This document shows positions 53,841-62,781 of a stretch of DNA of 64,000 nucleotides, piece by piece. Positions within the stretch are counted from its first letter, which is position 1. Every line of letters begins with the position of its first letter. The stretch is from Clostridia bacterium (GTDB taxonomy: Bacteria > Bacillota > Clostridia > Christensenellales > Borkfalkiaceae), in NCBI GenBank assembly GCA_017462735.1, contig JAFTQO010000004.1, positions 62,001 through 126,000 on the forward strand, read 5' to 3'. The translations under genes and the position numbers were made by a program. Below the pieces are notes generated by a model. That model was not told the origin of the DNA. It did not search any database and saw only the letters and a program-made list of their open reading frames with translations.

Positions 53841-53858
53841 ATATTGATTTATCAATAT
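53841..53858 (+). promoter_or_regulatory. Palindrome at the transcription start: operator or leader hairpin
   Basis: ATATTGAT-TT-ATCAATAT, eight bp per arm, spans the expected start of transcription and ends two bases before AAAGGAGG. It may be a repressor site or an RNA hairpin next to the ribosome site. Confidence 0.5.
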
Positions 53859-53874
53859 AAAGGAGGACTTCAAT

Positions 53875-55101
53875 ATGAGAAAAGCAAAACTAATGAAAAA
53901 GATACTTGCAGGCGTCTTAGCAGTTAGCACCATTCTTTCCGTTGGGATCACGGCGGCTTGTGACGACAGCGACGAACTTAGTGCAGAAGAAAAAGAAGCC
54001 CAAACGCACACGGAATTTATCGACGAAATCGGCGGTGTATCCGAAACGTATACGGGAACCATCTCTCAAAACAACTATTTGTCCGCTGATGAAGCCGCAA
54101 CATCTTTCGTAGAAGCGGAAGTTGTCGGCGAAAAAGAAGTTGACGTCCTTGACACAACCAAAACAAGTGATTTGACGCCCGAAGAAATCACCGCGCTGAA
54201 CATTGATACGACGGGCGTTTTGGCGGTAGAGGAATACGAAGTAACGTATGCCGACGCCCAAGACTATACCCCTGCGTCAACGCAAGATACACCCTCTTCG
54301 AAAGTAAGAGTCTATATCATCAAATACGCAAATCATTGGGAATATTACACCCCCTGCCCTGTGACGGGTGAAACGATTACGAAGAGTTATTATGATTCCA
54401 TTTTCGATATGGAATCATACAAAAACTGCTCTTACTTAACCGAGTCGAAAATGAAGATGGCGGTTACCGCTACCGAAGACGGCATTTCAGTGCGCATAAC
54501 GGATATCGCCTCCCTCTCACAGCTTATTAAATATGAAGAAGGGAAAATTTACATAGAGCAAACCGTTGTCAACACCGCTAAGATGGAGGTTGTCGGCTAT
54601 CCCGATTTCACGGAAACCGAAACCACTACTAGCAACATCTATGCCTACTTGGAAAACGTTGGCACCGAACTTGTTTGCTATGCGAAAGTAGTTCAAAACG
54701 GTCAAGTGACTCAAAACTGGACTGCCGACGAAATCTCCACAATCGGCTTTGAAAGCACCGAGGAATTAGTACCCTTCGCCGACGGCTATCTTGATTACAC
54801 CTATTTCACTAAAACGGATTATGGTTTCGCCCTTGACGGTGAACAGGCAGAACGCTTCTTAGAAGAAACAGTCGCCCAATTGGACGAATACGAATCGATA
54901 ATCAAAGATATGGATATTAGAACGATTGTGAAATACTACGTTCAAAACGGTATCTTGTCGGGCATGAGACAAGACCTTACGATTGGTTTCGACCAAACGA
55001 TTGAAGGGATTCCTACCAAAATTAATTTGAATATGGTTATAACCTGTAAAGCACAAGACTACGGCACTACGGTCGTCACGAAGCCTACGGGAATTAACTG
55101 A
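53875..55101 (+). CDS. Lipoprotein of unknown function (408 aa)
   Basis: The signal peptide ends in GITAAC (Cys about 29). A Glu/Asp-rich start (DDSDELSAEEKEAQT) is followed by about 370 aa of mixed alpha/beta character with VRVYIIKYANHWEYYTPCPV, KMAVTATEDGISVRI and LEETVAQLDEYESIIKDMDI. Two paired antiparallel-like halves are suggested by recurrent YxYLENVGTELVCYAKV-type strands, reminiscent of lipoproteins such as LppX/LolA-like or DUF-type folds, but no family is assigned. Consensus promoter, strong AGGAGG and a clean terminator suggest a highly expressed single gene. Confidence 0.75.
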   Translation: MRKAKLMKKILAGVLAVSTILSVGITAACDDSDELSAEEKEAQTHTEFIDEIGGVSETYTGTISQNNYLSADEAATSFVEAEVVGEKEVDVLDTTKTSDLTPEEITALNIDTTGVLAVEEYEVTYADAQDYTPASTQDTPSSKVRVYIIKYANHWEYYTPCPVTGETITKSYYDSIFDMESYKNCSYLTESKMKMAVTATEDGISVRITDIASLSQLIKYEEGKIYIEQTVVNTAKMEVVGYPDFTETETTTSNIYAYLENVGTELVCYAKVVQNGQVTQNWTADEISTIGFESTEELVPFADGYLDYTYFTKTDYGFALDGEQAERFLEETVAQLDEYESIIKDMDIRTIVKYYVQNGILSGMRQDLTIGFDQTIEGIPTKINLNMVITCKAQDYGTTVVTKPTGIN

Positions 55102-55128
55102 TAATCAACGTTCATCCAACAAATTTTA

Positions 55129-55158
55129 TGCGGAGGCAATATTGCCTCCGCATTTTTT
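55129..55158 (+). terminator. Terminator of the 408-aa lipoprotein gene
   Basis: TGCGGAGGCAAT (55129-55140) and ATTGCCTCCGCA (55141-55152), a perfect 12-bp palindrome, then TTTTTT. Confidence 0.88.
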
Positions 55159-55204
55159 GCGCCTTTATTATGAGTAGATGTAAAAAGCGAAGACGTGAGC
55201 AGGA

Positions 55205-55290
55205 TTAGTGCATAATACAAAATGCAAAGTGTATAATTGTGGCATTATTTTTCCACCACTATGCGTTATGCGCTATGCACTCTGCACTAA
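55205..55290. repeat. 86-bp imperfect palindrome (MITE-like)
   Basis: Ends TTAGTGCA (55205-55212) and TGCACTAA (55283-55290) are perfect inverted repeats; inside, GCATAATACAAAATGCA-like and GCGTTATGCGCTATGCA-like arms pair imperfectly around AATTGTGG/CCACCACT and CATTATTTT. It lies between two related direct repeats (TGCGCCTTTATTAT at about 55158 and TGCGCTTTTATTAT at about 55317). No coding frame. Confidence 0.55.
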
Positions 55291-55330
55291 AAAAGCGCAT
55301 CTCGACGCACCGAGTATGCGCTTTTATTAT
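55289..55330 (+). terminator. Terminator-like hairpin inside the repeat cluster
   Basis: AAAAGCGCAT-CTCG (55291-55304) pairs with CGAG-T-ATGCGCTTTT (55311-55325), followed by ATTAT. It may belong to the repeat rather than to a gene. Confidence 0.55.
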
Positions 55331-55554
55331 AAGCAGGTGTAAAAAACGGAAATGCTAGCAAGGGCAGGCGTGATGAGCGCGCGTACCAAATAGTACGTAA
55401 GCGAACCCCTGCGGCGCATATGCGCAATAAAGACGAAGACTTGGTGTCAGACAAGGAGAGAAGACTTTTTTCGCAGGGCGCGTACTTAAGTGTACGCAAG
55501 CAAGAGAAAAGCGCACCGCGACGATGTATCACGCCGAGTATGCGCCTTTATTTT
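55331..55554. repeat. Intergenic palindromic repeats, tandem copies C and D
   Basis: Copy C (about 55331-55437) holds GGAAATGCTAGCAAGGGCAG, a centre GCGTAC/CAAATA/GTACGT and GGCGCATATGCGCAATAAAG. Copy D (about 55448-55554) holds CAGACAAGGAGAGAAGAC, a centre GCGTACTTAAGTGTACGC and TATGCGCCTTTATTTTTT. Both share blocks with copies A and B. The end of copy D can also form a stem (GGCGCA/TGCGCT then CTTTT on the minus strand) that may terminate the his operon. The gap 55102-55554 holds no gene. Confidence 0.6.
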
Positions 55555-56202
55555 TTAGTTGGTCATTTTCTCTTGCTTAACCTTCTTATCAATTACGTGA
55601 CGAGAAGCAAGTTCCTTATAAATATCTTCCAAGGAAATGCCCGCTTCCAACATCAACACCAAGACGTGGTAGGTCAAATCCGCGATTTCGTAGATGGTTT
55701 CTTTCTTGTCTTCTGCCTTGGCGGCGATAATGACCTCCGTGCTCTCTTCCCCTACTTTTTTGAGAATTTTGTCAAGCCCTTTTTCAAAGAGATAAGTCGT
55801 GTACGAGCCTGCGGGCATCGTCGCCTTTCTCTCTTGGAGCATTTTTACCAAAGAGTGCAAAGAAAAATCAGGCTTTTCCTTTTCTAAAACGGGATTAAAG
55901 AAACAACTGTCTTCGCCCGTATGGCAAGCGGGGCCATCTTTCTCCACTTCCACGACAAGCGCGTCCTTGTCACAGTCTGCCGTGATAGATACGACGTGCT
56001 GATAGTTGCCACTCGTCTCTCCTTTGAGCCACAATTCTTGGCGAGACCTACTATAAAAACAGGTAAGTTTTTTTTCTAAAGTGATTTGCAAACTTTCCTT
56101 GTTCATATACGCCAAAGTCAGCACTTTTTTCGTCGCATTGTCCACGACGATAGCGGGGATAAGCCCCTTTTCATCAAATTTAAGATCCTCAACGTTTATC
56201 AT
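55555..56202 (-). CDS. hisIE: Bifunctional phosphoribosyl-AMP cyclohydrolase / phosphoribosyl-ATP pyrophosphatase
   Basis: 215 aa. The HisI part (about 1-115) has [32 protein letters not shown] and the metal Cys residues in [10 protein letters not shown] and [12 protein letters not shown]. The HisE part (about 120-205) has [20 protein letters not shown] and [18 protein letters not shown]. Catalyses steps two and three of histidine synthesis. Last gene of the operon, 10 bp after hisF. Confidence 0.97.
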   Translation of the reverse strand: MINVEDLKFDEKGLIPAIVVDNATKKVLTLAYMNKESLQITLEKKLTCFYSRSRQELWLKGETSGNYQHVVSITADCDKDALVVEVEKDGPACHTGEDSCFFNPVLEKEKPDFSLHSLVKMLQERKATMPAGSYTTYLFEKGLDKILKKVGEESTEVIIAAKAEDKKETIYEIADLTYHVLVLMLEAGISLEDIYKELASRHVIDKKVKQEKMTN

Positions 56203-56212
56203 AATTGACTCC

Positions 56213-56971
56213 TTATATTCTCATCGGTATACCTTGCGCTTGCAAGGTTTTTTTCAAGTCGTTGATGTCCACCTCGCCAAAATGGAAGATGGACGCTGCC
56301 AGCCCTGCGTCGACTTTGGGCAAGGTCTTGAACAGTTTAACAAAGTCCTCTTTACAACCTGCGCCGCCCGACGCGATTACGGGTACGGATACGATATCAC
56401 AAACGGCGGAAAGCATCTCTAAGTCGAACCCTTTCTTCACGCCGTCCGTGTCGATGGAGTTGAGTACGATTTCGCCCGCGCCGCTGTCTACGCCACGCTT
56501 AATCCAATCCAGCGCGTCCATGCCCGTGTCCTCTCTGCCGCCTTTGCTAAACACACGGTATTTACCGCCCACGCGCTTAGCGTCCACCGAAAGGACGACG
56601 CATTGGCTACCATAGCGTTTTGCCGCCTCGTAGATAATGGACGGATTGCGGATTGCGCCTGAGTTGACGCTTACCTTGTCCGCGCCGCATTTCAACACCC
56701 TGTCAAAATCTTCTACGCCGTTGATACCGCCGCCTACCGTCAAAGGGATAAAGATTGTCGACGCCACCTCTTTTAAAATATCCGAAAAGAGTTTTCTTCC
56801 CTCAAACGAAGCCGTAATATCATAAAAAACAAGTTCGTCTGCACCGTTGTCGCTGTAATATTTGCCAAGTTCTACGGGCGAAGAAACGTCGGCAAGGCCT
56901 TGGAAATTGACCCCTTTTACCACCCGTCCGTCTCTCACGTCCAAGCAAGGGATAATGCGTTTGGTTATCAT
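56213..56971 (-). CDS. hisF: Imidazole glycerol phosphate synthase cyclase subunit HisF
   Basis: 252 aa barrel. [20 protein letters not shown] starts the protein, with LVFYDITAS holding the catalytic Asp, [15 protein letters not shown] and the second catalytic Asp in [31 protein letters not shown] closes the phosphate site. Works with HisH. Overlaps hisA by four bases. Confidence 0.98.
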   Translation of the reverse strand: MITKRIIPCLDVRDGRVVKGVNFQGLADVSSPVELGKYYSDNGADELVFYDITASFEGRKLFSDILKEVASTIFIPLTVGGGINGVEDFDRVLKCGADKVSVNSGAIRNPSIIYEAAKRYGSQCVVLSVDAKRVGGKYRVFSKGGREDTGMDALDWIKRGVDSGAGEIVLNSIDTDGVKKGFDLEMLSAVCDIVSVPVIASGGAGCKEDFVKLFKTLPKVDAGLAASIFHFGEVDINDLKKTLQAQGIPMRI

Positions 56972-57681
56972 CTAGCCACCTCCAACGCTTCCTTTAAGTT
57001 GATTGCGCCCGTGTAATAGGCTTTGCCTATTATCGCGCCGTAAATATCCAGCGCGGCGAGTTTTTTAACGTCGTCGATAGAAGATACGCCGCCCGAGGCA
57101 ATCACTTGCATTTGTAAGGTTTTGGAAAGGGTCGTATACAAGGCGTGATTGGCGCCCTGCATAGCACCGTCTTTAGAAATGTCCGTCGAAATGATCGTCG
57201 ACACACCGATATCTTGTAATTTTTTGCAAAAATCAAGCGCATCCAACGAGGACTTTTCCGTCCAGCCTTTAATGGCGACTAAGCCGTCTTTAATATCGAC
57301 GCCGACTGCAATTTTTTCGCCGTGCTCTTTGACCGCCGTCTTTAAAAACGCCTCGTCCGTCACCGCCGCCGTGCCTAAAATCACGCGCGAAACGCCTGCC
57401 TTTAAATATTCGTCCACTACCCCCATACTGCGGATGCCGCCGCCTACTTCCACAAAAGCGTCCGTCGCCGCAAGCAATTCCTTTATCCGCCAAAGATTAG
57501 GAGTGCCACCCGTTTTTGCGCCCTCTAAATCGACGAGGTGCATATAGTTTGCGCCCTGCTTTTTAAAGTCAAGCGCTATCTCTACGGGGTTATCGGCGTA
57601 TACCGTCATTTGGGCGTAGTCACCCTTAAAAAGGCGCACCGCCTTACCGCCGTATAAGTCTATCGCAGGAAACAATCTCAT
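56968..57681 (-). CDS. hisA: Phosphoribosylformimino-5-aminoimidazole carboxamide ribotide isomerase
   Basis: 237 aa from ATG 57681; the in-frame TTG seven codons earlier is less likely since GGGGGG lies between. RLFPAIDLYGGKAVRLFKGD, LVDLEGAKTG, VGGGIRSMG and IISTDISKDGAMQG are HisA motifs with both catalytic Asp residues. ATGA overlap with hisH. Confidence 0.97.
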   Translation of the reverse strand: MRLFPAIDLYGGKAVRLFKGDYAQMTVYADNPVEIALDFKKQGANYMHLVDLEGAKTGGTPNLWRIKELLAATDAFVEVGGGIRSMGVVDEYLKAGVSRVILGTAAVTDEAFLKTAVKEHGEKIAVGVDIKDGLVAIKGWTEKSSLDALDFCKKLQDIGVSTIISTDISKDGAMQGANHALYTTLSKTLQMQVIASGGVSSIDDVKKLAALDIYGAIIGKAYYTGAINLKEALEVAR

Positions 57682-58298
57682 ACCTGCCCCCCTAATTCGC
57701 AAAACGCGCGTAAAATATTCAGCCCCACCTTACCGCTTTTTTCGGGATGGAACTGACAGCCGTAAACGTTGTCTTTTTCCACCGCCGCCGTAAGGGAAGC
57801 GCCGTACTCTGCCGTCGCAATCACGTCCTTGCAATCCGCTCCGTAATAGGAGTGCACGAAATAAACGTGGTCGCCTTCTTGCAAATACTTGAACAAAGGG
57901 CTCTTTTCTCCTTCAAAATGTAATGCGTTCCAGCCGATATGCGGGATTTTATAGTCCTTGGGGATTACGTCTGCTATAGGACGGATTTGCCCGCTGATAA
58001 GACCTAAACCGTCATACTCGCCGAACTCGTAACTCTTTTCAAAAAGCAGTTGCATACCGAGGCAAATGCCCAAGACGGGCACACCTTTCTTTGCCTGTGC
58101 TTTGACAACGTCCGCAAGCCCCGAAGAAAAAAGTTTTTCCGCCGCGTCGCCGAACGCGCCGACCCCAGGCAGAATAATTCTGTCCGCTTGTTCGATTTCC
58201 GTTTTATCGCCGCTAACCTTGGCTTCTACGCCAATGGCGGCAAAGGAAGAGGCAAGGGAAAATAAGTTTCCCACGCCGTAGTCCACGATTACGACCAT
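57678..58298 (-). CDS. hisH: Imidazole glycerol phosphate synthase glutaminase subunit HisH
   Basis: 206 aa from ATG 58298, which overlaps the hisB stop by one base (TAATG). VVIVDYGVGNLFSLASSFAA starts the class I glutaminase; the nucleophile Cys is in VPVLGICLGMQLLFEKSYE and the His/Glu pair in YGCQFHPEKSG. Supplies ammonia to HisF. Confidence 0.97.
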   Translation of the reverse strand: MVVIVDYGVGNLFSLASSFAAIGVEAKVSGDKTEIEQADRIILPGVGAFGDAAEKLFSSGLADVVKAQAKKGVPVLGICLGMQLLFEKSYEFGEYDGLGLISGQIRPIADVIPKDYKIPHIGWNALHFEGEKSPLFKYLQEGDHVYFVHSYYGADCKDVIATAEYGASLTAAVEKDNVYGCQFHPEKSGKVGLNILRAFCELGGQV

Positions 58299-58885
58299 TA
58301 AAGCACCCCTTTGGTAGAGGGCACGTCGCCCGCGAATTTTTCGTCGATACTTACCGCTGCGCGGCAACTTCTTGCCACCGATTTGAACACCCCTTCGATA
58401 ATGTGGTGTGCGTTGCTCCCAGAAAGTTGTCTAACGTGCAAAGTACAACCTGCGTTCGCCGCGAACGCCATCCAGAACTCGTCGACAAGTTCGGTATCGA
58501 AATCGCCCACTTTCGGGGACTTGATATCGAGAGAACATACAAGATAACTACGGCCAGAGAAATCTACCGCCGACAGTATCAGCGTTTCGTCCATAGGCAC
58601 GATAGCGTCGCCGTAGCGGACAATGCCTTTCTTTTCGCCAAGCGCTTGTTTGAACGCTTGTCCCAAACAAATCCCTACGTCTTCCGTCGTGTGGTGGAAA
58701 TCGACGTCGGTATCCCCTTGACAGGATACCGTCAAATTAAACTTGCCGTGACGGGCAAATAAAGTGAGCATATGATCTAAAAAGGCACAGCCCGTCTTGA
58801 TTTCGCTTTCACCCGCGCCGTCTAAGTTCAACGTCAGTTGGATGTCCGTTTCCTTCGTCTTTCTTACGATTTCAGCAACTCGCAT
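58298..58885 (-). CDS. hisB: Imidazoleglycerol-phosphate dehydratase
   Basis: 195 aa, single-function form. GCAFLDHMLTLFARHGKFNL, DVDFHHTTEDVGICLGQAF and LHVRQLSGSNAHHIIEGVFK carry the manganese-binding His and Glu residues. The ATG overlaps the end of hisC by 22 bp. Confidence 0.98.
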   Translation of the reverse strand: MRVAEIVRKTKETDIQLTLNLDGAGESEIKTGCAFLDHMLTLFARHGKFNLTVSCQGDTDVDFHHTTEDVGICLGQAFKQALGEKKGIVRYGDAIVPMDETLILSAVDFSGRSYLVCSLDIKSPKVGDFDTELVDEFWMAFAANAGCTLHVRQLSGSNAHHIIEGVFKSVARSCRAAVSIDEKFAGDVPSTKGVL

Positions 58886-59946
58886 TGTTTTGCCTCCAAA
58901 ATAGTTTTTATCTTATCTACTAATATTTGCATTTCTTTTTGACTACCTATCGTGATACGGTTGTAGTCCTTAATTTTTTCCGCCGTAAAATGTCGCACCA
59001 ATACCCCGTTTTCTTTAAGGGCTACGTACAACTCCTCGCCGCCGATTTTTTCGCTTTTTGCAAAGAGGAAATTCGCCTTAGAATCGGTGACGGTAAAGCC
59101 TAAGTCCTCCAACTGCGTTTTCGTCCAAGTGCGGGTGGACTGTATCTTCTCGCAATTAGAAGAAAAATACTTTTCGTCCTCCATCGCGCAAAGCCCCGCC
59201 GCCGCCGTCGTCCTGTTGACGTTGTAGGGATTGGTGGAGTATTTAATGCGTTGCAAGTCGGCGATAATCCCCTTATCCGCTATCCCGAAACCCAGCCTGG
59301 CGCCCGCTAAACTTCTCGACTTGGAGAAGGTCTGTGTGACGAGCAGATTGTCGTATTTTTCGGTGAGCGAAACGCAACTTTCTCCGCCGAAATCGACGTA
59401 AGCCTCGTCCACAACGACAACCCTATCTCTATCCGCCGCCACGATTTCCTCAATCGTTGACTTTGATAACGCAAGCCCCGTAGGCGCGTTGGGATTGGCA
59501 AGAAAGATCGTGCCTTTCGTCTTCTTCAACTTGTCCACGGGTACGCTAAAATCGCTATTTAAGGGGACTTCTACATATTTACAGCCCGTGAACTCAGCAA
59601 ACACCTTATAAAACCCGTAGGTGATATCCATAAACACCGCAGGTCTTTTTTTGTCGCAATAGGCAAGAAAGGCAAAATACAACGTTTCGTCCGAGCCGTT
59701 GTTGACGATTACTTGCCCTTCCTCGACCCCATATCGGTTGGCAATCGCCTTCGTCAACCCTTTGCAATCGGGGTCGGGATACAGCATCAATTTTTTCAGT
59801 TCCGCCGCCGCGTATTTTTGCGCTCTTTTAGAGGGCGGAAAGGGGGACTCGTTAGTATTGAGTTTTATATATTTTTTTTCTTTGGGTTGCTCGCCCGGCA
59901 CGTAAGGCGCAAGCGAAGCGTACCTATCACTAAAAAACTTGCTCAT
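58864..59946 (-). CDS. hisC: Histidinol-phosphate aminotransferase
   Basis: 360 aa from ATG 59946; four earlier codons beginning at TTG are less likely. IKLNTNESPFPPSKRAQK, VNNGSDETLYFAF, LANPNAPTG, VDEAYVDF and the PLP-lysine motif TQTFSKSRSLAGARLGFGI are present. Transfers the amino group from glutamate to imidazole acetol phosphate. Its start is two bases after the hisD stop in TGATATG. Confidence 0.97.
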   Translation of the reverse strand: MSKFFSDRYASLAPYVPGEQPKEKKYIKLNTNESPFPPSKRAQKYAAAELKKLMLYPDPDCKGLTKAIANRYGVEEGQVIVNNGSDETLYFAFLAYCDKKRPAVFMDITYGFYKVFAEFTGCKYVEVPLNSDFSVPVDKLKKTKGTIFLANPNAPTGLALSKSTIEEIVAADRDRVVVVDEAYVDFGGESCVSLTEKYDNLLVTQTFSKSRSLAGARLGFGIADKGIIADLQRIKYSTNPYNVNRTTAAAGLCAMEDEKYFSSNCEKIQSTRTWTKTQLEDLGFTVTDSKANFLFAKSEKIGGEELYVALKENGVLVRHFTAEKIKDYNRITIGSQKEMQILVDKIKTILEAKQCELLKS

Positions 59947-59947
59947 A

Positions 59948-61219
59948 TCAATCCTCAAAGCGGATGACAGCGCTTCTTGCGTGCGCCGTCAAGCCCTCTT
60001 TATTTGCAAAATATTCTACGTCTTTGCAGACCTTTTTCAGCGCGCTTTCGTCGTAGTAGATATACTGCGTTTTCTTGATAAAGTCGTCCACGGACAGCGC
60101 CGAGGAAAATCTCGCGGTACCGCTCGTCGGCAAGGTGTGGTTGCTACCTGCGTAGTAGTCGCCCAGCGCCTCGGGACAATATCTACCTAAAAATACCGAA
60201 CCGGCGTTTTTAATCTTGTCTAAATACGCAAACGGCTCGTCCAAACAAACCTCCAAGTGCTCGGGTGCGATTTGATTGGCTACCTCTACCGCACGTTCGA
60301 TATCGTCCGTCACGATAATCTTGCCGTTGTCGTCGATGGACGCGCGCGCAATTTCCGCACGGGCAAGCAAAGGAATCTGCTCCTCTATCTCCTGCGCCAC
60401 CGCCTTTGCAAAGGACATATCGTCCGTCACAAGCACCGCGCTTGCCATCTTGTCGTGTTCTGCTTGAGAAAGTAAATCCGCCGCAATGTGCTTGGGGTTG
60501 TTTTTGCCGTCGGCAAGCACCATAATCTCGCTAGGCCCCGCTATCATATCAATAGACACCGCCCCAAATACTTGCCGCTTTGCCTCCGCTACAAAGGCGT
60601 TGCCGGGTCCCACGATTTTGTCTACCTTGGGGACGCTTTCCGTCCCGTACGCAAGCGCCGCAATCGCCTGTGCGCCGCCCGACTTATAAATTTCGTCCAC
60701 GCCCGCTACGTACGCCGCCGCCAAGATGACGGGATTGACCTTCCCGCGCTTGTCGGGAGGCGTCGTCATCACGACCCTTTTACAGCCTGCAATTTTGGCT
60801 GGAATTGCGTCCATCAAAACGGTGGACGGATACGCCGCCGTACCGCCTGGTACGTACAACCCTGCGTTTTCAATAGGGATGATTTTTTGTCCCACCACGA
60901 CCCCGTCTTTGTCTAAACGGAAGCCGTCCCGTCTTTGTTGTAAGTGGAATTCCCGTATATTTGCCGCCGCTTTTTGTAAAATCTCCAAAAATTCGGGTTC
61001 TACGCTTTCCACCGCCTCGGCGATTTCCGCTTGGCTGACCCGCAAGTCGTCCAGCACCGCACCGTCGAATTTTTGCGCGTACGCTTTCAACGCTTTATCT
61101 CCGTCTCTTTGCACGGTGGCGATAATCTCTTTGACGATTGCCGTTACGTCTATCTTTTTCTCCACCCCGCTAAACATTTGCGCGCGGCTTTCGGGCATAT
61201 CTTTGAGAATCTTTATCAT
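59948..61219 (-). CDS. hisD: Histidinol dehydrogenase
   Basis: 423 aa. ENAGLYVPGGTAAYPSTVLM, SGGAQAIAALAYGTESVPKV, IVGPGNAFVAEAKRQVFG, the catalytic SQAEHD and GPSEIMVLAD, and ADNH-type SNHTLPTSGTARF near the end give the zinc and NAD sites. Performs the final two oxidation steps to histidine. Three bases after hisG. Confidence 0.98.
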   Translation of the reverse strand: MIKILKDMPESRAQMFSGVEKKIDVTAIVKEIIATVQRDGDKALKAYAQKFDGAVLDDLRVSQAEIAEAVESVEPEFLEILQKAAANIREFHLQQRRDGFRLDKDGVVVGQKIIPIENAGLYVPGGTAAYPSTVLMDAIPAKIAGCKRVVMTTPPDKRGKVNPVILAAAYVAGVDEIYKSGGAQAIAALAYGTESVPKVDKIVGPGNAFVAEAKRQVFGAVSIDMIAGPSEIMVLADGKNNPKHIAADLLSQAEHDKMASAVLVTDDMSFAKAVAQEIEEQIPLLARAEIARASIDDNGKIIVTDDIERAVEVANQIAPEHLEVCLDEPFAYLDKIKNAGSVFLGRYCPEALGDYYAGSNHTLPTSGTARFSSALSVDDFIKKTQYIYYDESALKKVCKDVEYFANKEGLTAHARSAVIRFED

Positions 61220-61222
61220 AAC

Positions 61223-61855
61223 TTACTTCTCCGTTTGTTTTGCAAGTCCTGCGCGGATTTCCTCGATTTTTTCACGGTTGAATTGGAAACTCGATTTGTT
61301 GGCAATCAATCTCGCGCTGATGTCGACGAATTTCTCTACGACCTCCAACTTATTTTCTTTGAGGGTCGCGCCCGTCTCTACGATGTCGACGATAACGTCC
61401 GAAAGCCCTAAAATAGGGGCCAATTCGATTGAGCCGTTCAGGTGTACGATGTCTACGTCTCTGCCTTGCGCAAAGTAATGTTGCTTGGCAATATTGGCAA
61501 ACTTGGTGGCTACCGTCAAGGTGCGGTTTCTATCGTCTTGAAAGCCCGCCTTTGCCGCTACCGCCATCCAACATTTGCCCATCTGCAAATCCAGCAATTC
61601 GTACACGTCGGGGGTGTATTCGAGCAGAATATCCTTCCCTGCCACCCCGATATCCGCCGCGCCACGCTCTACGTAAATGGCTACGTCGCTGGGTTTTACC
61701 CAGAAATATCTCACGCCCACCTCGGCATTTTCAAAAACGAGTTTACGGTTGGGTTCCTTAATCGAAGGACAGGGAAAACCCGCCCTTTCAAACAGGTCGT
61801 AAACTTTTTCGCCAAGTCTGCCTTTCGGCAAGGCTACGTTGATAATCTTTTTCAT
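61223..61855 (-). CDS. hisG: ATP phosphoribosyltransferase, short form (HisGS)
   Basis: 210 aa, lacking the C-terminal regulatory domain, hence dependent on HisZ encoded directly upstream. NVALPKGRLGEKVYDLFERA, VERGAADIGVAGKDILLEY and the PRPP-loop ADVIVDIVETGATLKENKL (with SDVIVD) are seen. First step of histidine synthesis, subject to feedback control through HisZ. ATGA overlap with hisZ. Confidence 0.97.
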   Translation of the reverse strand: MKKIINVALPKGRLGEKVYDLFERAGFPCPSIKEPNRKLVFENAEVGVRYFWVKPSDVAIYVERGAADIGVAGKDILLEYTPDVYELLDLQMGKCWMAVAAKAGFQDDRNRTLTVATKFANIAKQHYFAQGRDVDIVHLNGSIELAPILGLSDVIVDIVETGATLKENKLEVVEKFVDISARLIANKSSFQFNREKIEEIRAGLAKQTEK

Positions 61856-62781
61856 ACTTCCTCCGCCATTTTGCCAAGCCCGTCAAGGTATACGGCAAAG
61901 CCGATTGCACGCAAATTGCGCTTCATTTTCTTCATCAGGTTATTGTATTCCCCGCCCGCCAAAACGCTGGTGGGAACCCCTTCGACAAAGCCTTTAAAGG
62001 ACAAGCCGCTGTAATAGTTGGTGTTGCCGACGAGGGAAAAATCCACCCGCATCTTTGCCGTAACGCCCGCCTTTTGTAAAGCGGAAAGGGTCGCTTTGAA
62101 CCGTACTACCGCCGACGTCGTCTTTTCGTCGACTGCGAATTTATCCAACTCCCCAAGGACTTCTTCAACCGAGCCGCACACGCCCACGAGCGCTATTACG
62201 AGAGCGGATTTTTTTTCGTCCAATCCTTCTTTTTTGCAAACCGCCGTCAACGCTTGCGTGTTTTTTTCGCCAAGCGCGGCAAACGCTTGCTGCTTTGCGC
62301 CGCCCGTCAGCCCACAAGCCTCCAAAACGCCCGAAATTACGCCCAAATGCGAAACCTCAAGCAAGTTGTTTGGAGAAATCTCATCGAGGCTTTTTGCCGC
62401 CAAAGAAAGGGTCTCCTCAAGCGTCTCCTCGCCACCGCCGAAACACTCTACCCCGACTTGCATAATTTCTTTAAAAGTGCGCGTGCCTTTCGCCACGCGG
62501 TAGACGTTTTCGTAATAATAAACCTTTTGGGGGCCGTCCTCGTCACGACTGTTTTTGATAATAGACAGGGTAACGTCCGGCTTTAACGCCATTAATCTGC
62601 CGTCTGTGTCCGTAAAGGTAATGACGCTTTCGTCCAACAAGAAATCTTTGTTTTGCACGTACAAGTCGTATTGCTCGAATTTCCGCATCTTGTATTGACG
62701 GTAACCTTGCGATGCGTACAGCGCGCGAAGTTTGAGCGCCGTCCATTCCTCCACCGAAAGAATCTCTTGAAAATCCATCAT
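61852..62781 (-). CDS. hisZ: ATP phosphoribosyltransferase regulatory subunit HisZ
   Basis: 309 aa, shorter than many HisZ (about 380-420). A class II aminoacyl-tRNA synthetase-like fold with RALYASQGYRQYKMRKFEQY, LMALKPDVTLSIIKN, YYYENVYRVAKGTRTFKEIM and QVGVECFGGG, and the closing VLAGGEYNNLMKKMKRN. Holds the histidine-sensing site for the short HisG. Confidence 0.95.
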   Translation of the reverse strand: MMDFQEILSVEEWTALKLRALYASQGYRQYKMRKFEQYDLYVQNKDFLLDESVITFTDTDGRLMALKPDVTLSIIKNSRDEDGPQKVYYYENVYRVAKGTRTFKEIMQVGVECFGGGEETLEETLSLAAKSLDEISPNNLLEVSHLGVISGVLEACGLTGGAKQQAFAALGEKNTQALTAVCKKEGLDEKKSALVIALVGVCGSVEEVLGELDKFAVDEKTTSAVVRFKATLSALQKAGVTAKMRVDFSLVGNTNYYSGLSFKGFVEGVPTSVLAGGEYNNLMKKMKRNLRAIGFAVYLDGLGKMAEEV

